DNA of 64,000 nt from an uncultured Lachnospiraceae bacterium (GTDB taxonomy: Bacteria; Bacillota; Clostridia; Lachnospirales; Lachnospiraceae), in assembly GCA_947165025.1 (NCBI GenBank), contig CAMUYQ010000001.1, positions 124,001 through 188,000 on the forward strand, read 5' to 3'. Below, piece after piece: positions 25,398 to 32,226 of this stretch; position 1 is the first letter of the stretch, and each line of letters begins with the position of its first letter. A program made the translations under genes and the position numbers. Under the pieces are notes generated by a model that was not told where the DNA came from, did not search any database, and saw nothing but the letters and a program-made list of their open reading frames with translations.

Positions 25398-25579
25398 AAC
25401 TTTTAGGAGAACCAAAGGATAAGGTCGAAAAGGCTGAGAATCTGGAAAAAGCAAAGAAGATATTCTTATCATTTCCCGAAGCGGCAGGACGTGATATAAT
25501 TCTTCATTTTATGGTTCAGATCGATTTGTCCGTTAGTTGCAAGAGTAAACGCAACACCTATCCTATGAATTCAACTTGA
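25394..25579 (+). pseudogene. Truncated duplicate of the peptide 2 leader
   Basis: The first about 68 bases repeat the 5' end of peptide 2 with only a few differences (MKLLGEPKDKVEKAENLEKA). Homology then stops abruptly in KKI, before the GG site. The frame runs on through unrelated sequence into the IS30-type left end and ends at 25579. It has no ribosome-binding site beyond coupling at the ATGA overlap. It is best read as a broken tandem duplicate, probably damaged by rearrangement near the insertion. Confidence 0.65.
25517..25532. repeat. 16-bp direct repeat, left copy
   Basis: CAGATCGATTTGTCCG occurs here and at 28443-28458 in the same orientation, just outside both ends of the IS30-type element. 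Weaker similarity (TTCATTT...) extends upstream of each copy. The spacing to the element ends differs, so it is not a simple target duplication. Confidence 0.6.
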
Positions 25580-25765
25580 AACGGTAAGTGCAACACCTAT
25601 GGGGTTTACACACCATCTGTTTCATTTATTTTATCATTATAGATACTTAAAATCACGCATTCTAACCAGAGAAGTGGCGACTTTCTTGCAAAAGCAAATG
25701 CAACTTCCCTTTAAAAAAGGATGCGTGTTTCATTTACTCCTGCGAGAGTTATTGCAAGTCCAACC

Positions 25766-27070
25766 TTATCTTAAGCGTACATTTAAAAGGGCCGGTTTAA
25801 GTACAACATCGTCCGGATTCAGCTCATAGAAGCCGAGTTTCTGGAGAAACGTGCTTCCCAGAAGCAATTCGGCCACCTTAAACGGTGTATTGAAGTTTAA
25901 GGTTCTTCTTGGATAATTGTTTATGTTGTTTGCCATAAGATCAGCATCAGTCTGCTTCAGTATGTCGAAATTACGACCTGCCGGAATGATATAGCGGATA
26001 AACTCGTGATTCTTTTCGAGAGCTCCTTTCTGCCAGGAGCAGTAGGCATCGCAATAAAACACGCGAGTTTTTATCTCGCCATTCTCATCACATTCCAATG
26101 CGCACGGATTTGAGAATTCCGTCCCCCGATCTGTAAGAATAACCCCAAAAACACGTCTAAATTCCTCGATTCCAACGATTCTGCATATGCTGTTTAACGT
26201 GTTGATTATGGATTTCTGTGATTTGTCCGGCAGGATATAGATCATCATAAACGCACAACTACGCACAAAAAGTGTAAGAAATACTTTATTGCTTCCGGCC
26301 CCACCAAGCACTGTATCCATCTCACATACGCTGATATCAGGATTATCTTTTATGAACTCCTTAAAATCGGCATATGTACGTCCATCGCAGAAAGATTGCA
26401 TTGATTTTGAACGCTTGTCATGTTTGTAGCGCTGTTTGAACCTCATTTTTCGCGGCATATCAATGTTACGTGCCGTCAGATAGCTCGAATCAACGTAATT
26501 ATAAAGCGTCCGCAATGAGCAGGGGATCTCGTCTTTATGCTGCTCGTAAATGGCTTGAAGAGAGTGTCCGTTGAGCAGAAGAGGAGAGACTATTGCATCG
26601 ATCCGTTCCATTTCCTCTGCTGATAAAGAAACGCCTTCTCTTGAAGAACTTAGGTTCTTTTCGTATGTTGATTGGGCCAGTCGCGCGTCATAGTAGTAGC
26701 GTTCTTGATGACATTGACGACGCTTTTCGTCAGGACACCCATTGCATACAAAAGGGGCTTGGATGTGAGAAGGGCATATATCAGGTTCATATTCGGGACA
26801 TTTATCGGTATTACAGTAGCCAAAACAATTCTCACAGAAATTTCTGCAACTATCCACTTCACAACCATGCGTCACATGACATCCCGGATGCTTTTTGCAG
26901 TTAAGATACAGATTTGCTCTGGACTTTTTGTATCTATTCCTCCTGATTTCGCGACTAATTGAAGCTACAGACTTTTCCAGGGCTGTCGCAATCGCTCTGA
27001 AACTCTGATTTCGTTCCAACATTTCTTGGATAGTGATCCTATCACTAAGGGTTAAATGCTTATTTTTCAT
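25766..27070 (-). CDS. IS30 family transposase
   Basis: The 434-residue transposase starts with an HTH region (LTLSDRITIQEMLERNQSFRAIATAL...SISREIRRN) and continues into a Cys-rich, zinc-finger-like stretch (about 52-115). The DDE catalytic core has Asp in CEMDTV, Asp in ILTDRGTEF and Glu in GALEKNHEF. It ends with the IS30-typical NNYPRRTLNFNTP motif. The frame is intact. Its upstream promoter region is split by the nested cassette 112 bases ahead of the ATG, so expression may be reduced. The start is preceded by GGAGGAATACG. Confidence 0.95.
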   Translation of the reverse strand: MKNKHLTLSDRITIQEMLERNQSFRAIATALEKSVASISREIRRNRYKKSRANLYLNCKKHPGCHVTHGCEVDSCRNFCENCFGYCNTDKCPEYEPDICPSHIQAPFVCNGCPDEKRRQCHQERYYYDARLAQSTYEKNLSSSREGVSLSAEEMERIDAIVSPLLLNGHSLQAIYEQHKDEIPCSLRTLYNYVDSSYLTARNIDMPRKMRFKQRYKHDKRSKSMQSFCDGRTYADFKEFIKDNPDISVCEMDTVLGGAGSNKVFLTLFVRSCAFMMIYILPDKSQKSIINTLNSICRIVGIEEFRRVFGVILTDRGTEFSNPCALECDENGEIKTRVFYCDAYCSWQKGALEKNHEFIRYIIPAGRNFDILKQTDADLMANNINNYPRRTLNFNTPFKVAELLLGSTFLQKLGFYELNPDDVVLKPALLNVRLR

Positions 27071-27182
27071 CGTATTCCTCCATATTACGGAGCAATAACC
27101 CTACAGGAGTAAGAAATGTAGTTGTATATTCTTATTATGCCACAGAAAGAAAAATACTGTTATGAATCATATTATTTTATAG

Positions 27183-27260
27183 TGTTAGGGTCGGGAAGAA
27201 ATAACCATTTGCGTCGGAGAGAAACAGCCACTTTCAGCCGAAATAAAACAGCCGTTTTTG
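27183..27260 (+). repeat. Left end of the cassette: three 24-bp repeats
   Basis: Units start at 27190 (GTCGGGAAGAAATAACCA), 27213 (GTCGGAGAGAAACAGCCA) and 27237 (GCCGAAATAAAACAGCCG). The shared pattern is GTCGnnnnGAAAnnnCCA. They are probably transposase-binding sites. Confidence 0.8.
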
Positions 27261-27319
27261 CATAGGGATATAAAATGACTGATTTTGTTAACTATTAACA
27301 GTTTGTTCATAATTACAGG

Positions 27320-27357
27320 AAAAAGCGTCGCAAACGTTGATTTTGCGGCGTTTTTGC
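27320..27357 (+). terminator. Terminator-like hairpin ahead of peptide gene 3
   Basis: AAAAAGCGTCGCAAA pairs with TTTTGCGGCGTTTTT (G-U pairs allowed), followed by more Ts. It lies upstream of promoter C and would block read-through from outside the cassette. Confidence 0.6.
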
Positions 27358-27380
27358 TGTTTTTTTTCTGCTTCGGGCGA

Positions 27381-27413
27381 GTGACAGTACTGTGACGGTC
27401 AGAATGGTATAAC
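27381..27413 (+). promoter_or_regulatory. Peptide-island promoter C (GTGAC tandem repeat)
   Basis: GTGAC at 27381-27385 and 27392-27396, then 11 bases, then TATAAC (27408-27413) with a TGG extended -10. The geometry is identical to promoters A and D. The start region ATCATCAAAAG is shared with D. Confidence 0.75.
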
Positions 27414-27469
27414 TTAATCATCAAAAGAAAGTTACCGCAAACAGCGGAAGACGAAAGAAGGTGATTATC

Positions 27470-27706
27470 ATGATGAAAGAAGTAACACGTAATGATATGG
27501 AAATGATTTACGGCGGAGCAGAACTTAAGACGGAAACAAAGAAAAACAGCGAGTTCTCAATTGGTGATAGCGTTCTTTGGCTAACAGAGCCAAAAGCCGG
27601 AGCAGGAATAGTCGTTTGGCCAGGTGACGAAGCTACGACGGTAACATTCCTGGCAGTCGCGGTAATTTGCACTATTCCAAACGATGAATTAGTAAAGATA
27701 TGTTAA
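27470..27706 (+). CDS. GG-leader small peptide 3 (in mobile cassette)
   Basis: The 78-residue product (from ATG 27470, after GAAGGTG) has the leader MMKEVTRNDMEMIYGG, with a double-glycine site after residue 16. The remaining 62 residues begin AELKTETKKNSEF and contain a hydrophobic segment (TVTFLAVAVICTI) near the end and two Cys residues, the last residue being Cys. A perfect terminator follows, so this is a one-gene unit with its own promoter. The short leader fits bacteriocin-type export. There is no immunity or modification gene beside it. Function unknown. Confidence 0.7.
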   Translation: MMKEVTRNDMEMIYGGAELKTETKKNSEFSIGDSVLWLTEPKAGAGIVVWPGDEATTVTFLAVAVICTIPNDELVKIC

Positions 27707-27717
27707 ATGAATACGAT

Positions 27718-27745
27718 AAAAGGGCCGCAGTAATGCGGCCCTTTT
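27718..27745 (+). terminator. Terminator of peptide gene 3
   Basis: A perfect 11-bp stem AAAAGGGCCGC/GCGGCCCTTTT with a six-base loop (AGTAAT). It is symmetrical and can act in both directions. Confidence 0.9.
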
Positions 27746-27820
27746 AACTGTGCCACATTACTAGTCGTTAAGAATATGACTGATTTTACGGCCCATTAAC
27801 AGAAAGTTCATTTTTAGAGG

Positions 27821-27850
27821 AAAACGTCGTAAAGATTTTGCGGCGTTTTT
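27821..27850 (+). terminator. Terminator-like hairpin ahead of peptide gene 4
   Basis: AAAACGTCGTAAA pairs with TTTTGCGGCGTTTT through G-U pairs. It is homologous to the hairpin at 27320-27357 and part of the duplicated upstream module. Confidence 0.55.
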
Positions 27851-27854
27851 GCGT

Positions 27855-27887
27855 GTGACACTTCTGTGACTTAAGAAATGGTATAAC
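27855..27887 (+). promoter_or_regulatory. Peptide-island promoter D (GTGAC tandem repeat)
   Basis: GTGAC at 27855-27859 and 27866-27870, an 11-base gap and TATAAC (27882-27887) with TGG ahead. It matches promoters A and C base for base in spacing. Confidence 0.75.
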
Positions 27888-27938
27888 ATAATCATCAAAA
27901 GGAACCGGACCGGTAGTCCGGAGAAGGAGGAAAAAAAG

Positions 27939-28154
27939 ATGATGAACACAAAGCTTAATATGGATGAACTTATAATGATCACAGGCGGGACAGGACCTCT
28001 TGGCTCATGTGATCCTGTAGGATGGCCGAATGGATGGGATGTTGCACAGACGGGACCTCTTGGAACATGCGATCCGCCCCGTACGACAGGACCGTTAAGC
28101 TATGAAACAGGACCTCTGGGTTATCCTTACAGGACAGCAGGAGTAAGGGTTTGA
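27939..28154 (+). CDS. GG-leader peptide 4 with four TGPL repeats (in mobile cassette)
   Basis: The 71-residue product has the leader MMNTKLNMDELIMITGG (1-17), then four repeat units starting TGPL: TGPLGSCDP at 18, TGPLGTCDP at 38, TGPLSYE at 50 and TGPLGYPYR at 57. Two cysteines (24 and 44) sit at equivalent positions in the first two units. The core is rich in Gly, Pro, Thr and Trp and lacks a long hydrophobic stretch, unlike common class II bacteriocins. GGAGG lies 8 bases before the ATG. It looks like a multi-unit secreted or modified peptide; no tailoring enzyme is seen. I know of no named family for it. Confidence 0.7.
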   Translation: MMNTKLNMDELIMITGGTGPLGSCDPVGWPNGWDVAQTGPLGTCDPPRTTGPLSYETGPLGYPYRTAGVRV

Positions 28155-28171
28155 AAAACTGAATATCGACG

Positions 28172-28199
28172 GACACGTCCTTCGGGGGCGTGTTCTTTT
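28172..28199 (+). terminator. Terminator of peptide gene 4
   Basis: GACACGTCC (28172-28180) pairs imperfectly with GGGGCGTGTTC around a TTCG loop, followed by TTTTA. It closes the second peptide unit inside the cassette. Confidence 0.65.
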
Positions 28200-28275
28200 A
28201 TATACGAAACAGGAATTATGAACATTCTGTTAATAGTTAACAAAACTGAAATCCTGAAAAAATAGAGATTAAGTA

Positions 28276-28354
28276 CCTCATTGGTTGTTTCCGTCCGACC
28301 AGGATTGGCCATTTCTATGCGACTGTGGGTGGCGATTTCCACCCGACTCTAACA
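28276..28354 (-). repeat. Right end of the cassette: three 24-bp repeats, inverted
   Basis: Read on the minus strand, units start at 28347 (GTCGGGTGGAAATCGCCA), 28323 (GTCGCATAGAAATGGCCA) and 28299 (GTCGGACGGAAACAACCA). The exact 24-base spacing mirrors the left end. Confidence 0.8.
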
Positions 28355-28442
28355 ATAGTTTGCATTTAGTTTTTCTCGAAAGAGTAAACTCAACAGTGTT
28401 GCGTTAAATATTGCATGGGGTATTTTAGAAATTCATTTAACA

Positions 28443-28458
28443 CAGATCGATTTGTCCG
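28443..28458. repeat. 16-bp direct repeat, right copy
   Basis: An exact copy of CAGATCGATTTGTCCG from 25517-25532, lying 27 bases beyond the right IS30-type inverted repeat. The stretch 28459-28523 up to dtd holds nothing else I can identify. Confidence 0.6.
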
Positions 28459-28523
28459 ATACACAACTGTTCGCGAAAGACAACTTTAACGAATAGATAA
28501 TAGGGCCCGGAGCAATAAAACCG

Positions 28524-28979
28524 TCAGAACCCAAGCTCCGCAGAATCAAGCATTACCGTAAACGGACCGTCGTTTATGAGGCTTACCTGCATATCGGCGC
28601 CAAATGATCCTGATTGTGTGTTAATGTTATATGTATGCTTTAATTCCGACAGAATGTATTCGTAAAGTCTGTTTGCATGCTCCGGATCGCCGGCCTTAAT
28701 GAATGAGGGTCTGTTTCCTTTGCGGCAATCGGCATACAGCGTGAATTGCGAAATAACGAGCATCGAACCTGTAATATCACCTATGGACAGGTTCGTTTTT
28801 CCGTTCTCGTCTTCGAATATCCGAAGGTTCACACATTTCTTGATCATTTTGTCGGCAATTTCAGTCGTGTCTGAATCACATACACCTACAAAAATCAGAA
28901 ATCCGCGGTCAATCTTACCGATGGTTTTATTATCAACGTCCACAGACGCTTTTTTTACAACCTGTATCAGGAATTTCAA
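28524..28979 (-). CDS. dtd: D-aminoacyl-tRNA deacylase
   Basis: The 151-residue enzyme removes D-amino acids wrongly attached to tRNA. The two active-site motifs are present: SQFTLYADCRKGNRPSF near residue 77 and NDGPFTVMLDS near 136. Length and sequence are typical of bacterial Dtd. It lies just outside the island and starts 34 bases after an AI-2E-type permease gene on the same strand, so it is probably the last gene of that transcript. Confidence 0.96.
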   Translation of the reverse strand: MKFLIQVVKKASVDVDNKTIGKIDRGFLIFVGVCDSDTTEIADKMIKKCVNLRIFEDENGKTNLSIGDITGSMLVISQFTLYADCRKGNRPSFIKAGDPEHANRLYEYILSELKHTYNINTQSGSFGADMQVSLINDGPFTVMLDSAELGF

Positions 28980-29013
28980 TGTATTTATCCTTCTTATCTT
29001 AAATTACGGCTTG

Positions 29014-30423
29014 TTATTTCTTGTTTTTATCGGTATCGGCAGATTCACTGCCCGAACTGTTCGTTAAAGCAGCAGATGCATTTTCATCTTTCTTTTTTAT
29101 CTGATCTTCCTCATATGTTTCATATGTGACTTTATCAAACGTTTTCTGGGCAAATCTGAACTGTTTTCCGGTATTTACGACACCTTCATCTTCCGGTGTA
29201 AAGTCGGATTTTATGTAATATTCGGTATTTACCGGCATATGTTTAATCTCCAGCCGCTTATTGATAAGTGTCCTTATAGCCGCATATATTACAGCAAACG
29301 CCGGAACACCGAGGAATATGCCCCAAACACCGAAAAACTTCGAAAATACGGTGATCGAGAATACTACCCATAATCCGCTGAGGCCTATCGATGAGCCAAG
29401 GATCTTCGGTCCTAAGATATTGCCGTCAAACTGCTGCAATAACAGTATGAATATAAGAAATATCAGGCATTTCTTGGGTCCGTCCACAGGCCACAGAAAT
29501 ACTATGAACGCACTTGGAATTGCCCCGATGAAAGGTCCGAAATAAGGAATTACGTTCGTGGTGCCTACAATGACCGATATCAGTGCAGGATACGGAAGTC
29601 CTATGATCAGCATTATGATATAGCAAAGGATTCCGATTATTATCGAATCGATTACCTTGCCAACTATAAATCCGCCGAATACTTTGTGTGTATATCTGAG
29701 ATTGTTGATAAAATTATTGGCCTTTTCACGTTTTAAAAAAGCATATAGCACCTTTTTGGACTGCGCTATATATTTTTCCTTATCCATCATCAGGTATACG
29801 GCGATTATGATGCCGATCAGGAAATTAAACAGACTCTTAAATACACTTACAATAAATCCAAGTATACTTGTAGGCGTTTTCAGTATAATATCCAGTGCAG
29901 GTTTGATCTTGTCATTTATCCATGTATAGAAGTTGCCCATGTTCTGCTGAAGGAATACATCTGCCTGTGGATATTTCTTAAGAAAACTTGCATAATAATC
30001 CTGCCAGTTGAAAAAGAATGCGCTGATCCTGTCATATACACTCTTAATGTTCGTTATTATCTGAGGAACAACGAGCATTATCAGTCCGTATATGCTGGCC
30101 AGGAATACTACGATCGTTAATGTAAGCGCGATGACTCTTATTACCACAAATTCGTTTTTATACTCGTGGTCTTTCTTACGTTTCATCTTTCCCCAAAGCG
30201 GATAACATATCTTCTTCTCTATAAACTTCATGAGCGGATTAAGAATATATGCAATGAGAAGTCCTGCCCACACGGGAGCCAGAATGGAGAAAAAATACCC
30301 GAAAAGATCGGTTAGCCGGTCAAAATGGAAAAGAATATAATAAAACAGTATGCCACCGCACACGATCATAAGGCCGTTCAGGCCGATCCTGTAATTGATA
30401 CGTTTCCTGTGATTATTGTCCAA
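29014..30423 (-). CDS. AI-2E family transporter (putative permease)
   Basis: The 469-residue membrane protein has about eight transmembrane helices in residues 1-390 and a charged cytoplasmic tail of about 80 residues (KTFDKVTYETYEEDQIKKKDENAS...). The AI-2E family pattern is visible in VGTTNVIPYFGPFIGAIPSA and GPKILGSSIGLSGLWVV. Members are linked to autoinducer-2 export, sodium/proton exchange or other efflux, so the substrate is unknown. It lies between the cytidylate-kinase-like gene and dtd. Confidence 0.9.
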   Translation of the reverse strand: MDNNHRKRINYRIGLNGLMIVCGGILFYYILFHFDRLTDLFGYFFSILAPVWAGLLIAYILNPLMKFIEKKICYPLWGKMKRKKDHEYKNEFVVIRVIALTLTIVVFLASIYGLIMLVVPQIITNIKSVYDRISAFFFNWQDYYASFLKKYPQADVFLQQNMGNFYTWINDKIKPALDIILKTPTSILGFIVSVFKSLFNFLIGIIIAVYLMMDKEKYIAQSKKVLYAFLKREKANNFINNLRYTHKVFGGFIVGKVIDSIIIGILCYIIMLIIGLPYPALISVIVGTTNVIPYFGPFIGAIPSAFIVFLWPVDGPKKCLIFLIFILLLQQFDGNILGPKILGSSIGLSGLWVVFSITVFSKFFGVWGIFLGVPAFAVIYAAIRTLINKRLEIKHMPVNTEYYIKSDFTPEDEGVVNTGKQFRFAQKTFDKVTYETYEEDQIKKKDENASAALTNSSGSESADTDKNKK

Positions 30424-30443
30424 TTTTATATCTCCGTTTCCCT

Positions 30444-31073
30444 TTATTTCTTTAATGTATCCTCATAGTCCATAACGAACTGGTACAAAAGCTCAACAGT
30501 TCCGTCTCTTCCGAGAACTGATGAATTAACGCACAGATCATATGTTTCGGCTTTGCCCCATTTCTTTGTGGAATAATAGTTATAGTAACTTGAACGCTGT
30601 TTGTCCTTCTTGATGATCATGTCACGTGCTTCTTTTTCGGAAACATTGTATTTTTCAATTATTCTTTCAACACGCTTTTCCATCCTGCCGTATATGAACA
30701 TATTAAGAACGTTCTTGTAATCAGCAAGCGCATAATCTGCACATCTTCCGACTATAACGCACGGTCCTTCATTTGCTATCTTTTTGATCGTATCAAACTG
30801 TGCCAGAAAAACCTTGTGTGACAACGGCATATCTACATAGCTAGAGTTAGTGATACCGAATGAATAAGTGTCCATTACGAGATTATAGAGAAAACTGCTC
30901 GTTGGTTTCTCGTCGTGTATCTCAAGTATTTCGTCGCAAAGCCCTGATTCCTTGGCAACGCGTTTGATAAGATCTTTGTCATAGCACTTGATACCTAGCT
31001 TATCTGCGAGCTTTTCTCCTATCTCATGTCCGCCGGTTCCGAATTGTCGTCCTATAGTTATTATCGATCGCAA
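30444..31073 (-). CDS. Cytidylate kinase-like family protein
   Basis: The 209-residue protein has a P-loop-like start, IITIGRQFGTGGHEIGEKLA, and VIVGRCADYAL, typical of the cytidylate-kinase-like family (Cytidylate_kin2). It is not the classical cmk. These proteins are widespread in Lachnospiraceae, with unproven substrate. The GxxxxGK-S/T motif is replaced by GRQFGTGGHE, as in the family. Translation starts at TTG behind GGAGGG. Confidence 0.85.
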   Translation of the reverse strand: MRSIITIGRQFGTGGHEIGEKLADKLGIKCYDKDLIKRVAKESGLCDEILEIHDEKPTSSFLYNLVMDTYSFGITNSSYVDMPLSHKVFLAQFDTIKKIANEGPCVIVGRCADYALADYKNVLNMFIYGRMEKRVERIIEKYNVSEKEARDMIIKKDKQRSSYYNYYSTKKWGKAETYDLCVNSSVLGRDGTVELLYQFVMDYEDTLKK

Positions 31074-31123
31074 TATTTAACCCTCCGCTATGATTTTTGC
31101 TACAATAATAATATAATCCACAA

Positions 31124-31156
31124 ACAAAAAAAGCACAAGCCTTGCGGCCTGTGCTT
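31124..31156 (-). terminator. Terminator of the ilv operon
   Basis: AAGCACAGGCC-GCAA-GGCTTGTGCTT on the minus strand (one mismatch), followed by a run of seven or more Ts. It lies 12 bases past the ilvC stop. Confidence 0.85.
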
Positions 31157-31168
31157 AATCTGTATTTA

Positions 31169-32188
31169 TCAGTTGTTGATGAGCTTGTCATCCTCATTGT
31201 TCCAGGAGTAAAGCTTACGTACTTCTTCGCCGACCTTCTCGGAAGGATGCTCAGCGGCAAGCTTTCTCATTGCATTGAAGTGAACCTTTCCGCCGGCCGG
31301 TGACATATCAAGAAGGAATTCCTTGGCAAATGTACCGTCCTGAATATCTGAAAGGATCTTTTTCATTGCCTTTTTCGTTTCAGCTGTTATGATCTTGGGA
31401 CCTGTTACGTAATCGCCGTATTCAGCCGTATTGGAGATCGAGTATCTCATTCCGGCAAATCCCGACTGGTAAATGAGGTCTACGATGAGCTTCATCTCGT
31501 GGATACATTCGAAGTATGCATTTCTCTCGTCATATCCCGCCTCAACAAGCGTCTCAAATCCGGCCTGCATAAGTGCACATACACCGCCGCAGAGAACTGC
31601 CTGCTCACCGAACAGGTCTGTCTCGGTCTCTGTTCTGAATGTTGTCTCAAGAACACCTGCACGAGCACCACCGATGGCAAGGGAATATGCAAGTGCCATA
31701 TCAAGGGCTTTTCCTGTAGCATCCTGCTCTACCGCAACAAGACAGGGAACACCTTTTCCGGCCTGGTACTCGCTTCTTACCGTATGTCCGGGTCCCTTCG
31801 GGGCAACCATGGTAACGTCTATATCCTTCGGAGGTTTGATGCAACCGAAATGAATGTTGAATCCGTGAGCGAACATGAGCATATTGCCTGCTTCAAGGTT
31901 GGGCTCGATGTCTTTCTTGTACATGTCTGCCTGAAGTTCATCATTGATGAGGATCATGATGATATCTGCTTTTTTGGCAGCCTCTGCAGCTGTGTAAACT
32001 TCAAATCCCTGCTCCTCTGCTCTCTTCCAGCTCTTTGAACCTTCATAAAGTCCGATGATGACTTTGCATCCGCTCTCTTTTGCATTAAGAGCATGTGCAT
32101 GTCCCTGGCTTCCGTAACCGATAACGGCTATCGTCTTGCCGTCGAGCATGGACAGATTACAGTCTTCCTGATAAAAAATTCTTTGCAT
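31169..32188 (-). CDS. ilvC: Ketol-acid reductoisomerase (class I)
   Basis: The 339-residue enzyme performs the second step of isoleucine and valine synthesis: alkyl migration, then NAD(P)H reduction. The N-terminal [14 protein letters not shown] motif binds the cofactor, PKGPGHTVR follows, and the catalytic EQAVLCGG and metal-binding Glu/Asp residues ([11 protein letters not shown]) are present. It is the last gene of the ilvB-ilvN-ilvN-ilvC run and ends in a strong terminator. Confidence 0.98.
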   Translation of the reverse strand: MQRIFYQEDCNLSMLDGKTIAVIGYGSQGHAHALNAKESGCKVIIGLYEGSKSWKRAEEQGFEVYTAAEAAKKADIIMILINDELQADMYKKDIEPNLEAGNMLMFAHGFNIHFGCIKPPKDIDVTMVAPKGPGHTVRSEYQAGKGVPCLVAVEQDATGKALDMALAYSLAIGGARAGVLETTFRTETETDLFGEQAVLCGGVCALMQAGFETLVEAGYDERNAYFECIHEMKLIVDLIYQSGFAGMRYSISNTAEYGDYVTGPKIITAETKKAMKKILSDIQDGTFAKEFLLDMSPAGGKVHFNAMRKLAAEHPSEKVGEEVRKLYSWNNEDDKLINN

Positions 32189-32226
32189 TACTAAACCTCC
32201 TGATGTTCATTAATAAATTGATAGGA

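Larger units (their letters stand above)
27183..28354. mobile_element. Transposase-less mobile cassette with IS21-like ends carrying two GG-leader peptide genes
   Basis: The 1172-bp element starts TGTTAGGGTCGGG and ends with the inverse (CCCGACTCTAACA), matching at about 20 of 25 end bases. Each end has three units of 23-24 bases beginning GTCG or GCCG, in inverted orientation. It is flanked by ATAG on both sides (27179-27182 and 28355-28358), a 4-bp target duplication. A further inverted segment (TTTTGTTAACTATTAACAG) lies inside each end. No transposase is present, only two small peptide genes. The TG...CA ends with multiple repeats resemble IS21-family ends, so it would be moved in trans. 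The family assignment is inference. Confidence 0.8.
25538..28415 (-). mobile_element. IS30-family insertion sequence, interrupted by a nested cassette
   Basis: Terminal inverted repeats TGCAAgAgTaAACGCAACAC (25538-25557) and its inverted match at 28396-28415 agree at 17 of 20 positions. Between them lie the IS30 transposase (minus strand) and, on its promoter side, the 1172-bp cassette at 27183-28354. Without the cassette and one ATAG copy the element would be about 1.7 kb. Exact ends are inferred from the inverted repeats; no convincing target duplication was found. Confidence 0.65.

Noticed and set aside
25599..25829. A 76-codon plus-strand frame at the left end of the IS30 element
   Set aside because: It lies in the non-coding end of the element and runs antisense into the transposase; no ribosome site or leader motif is seen.
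27190..27260. Three regularly spaced 24-bp repeats that look like a short CRISPR array
   Set aside because: The units are contiguous without spacers, diverged from each other, and mirrored in inverted orientation at the other end of the cassette, as expected for transposon ends.
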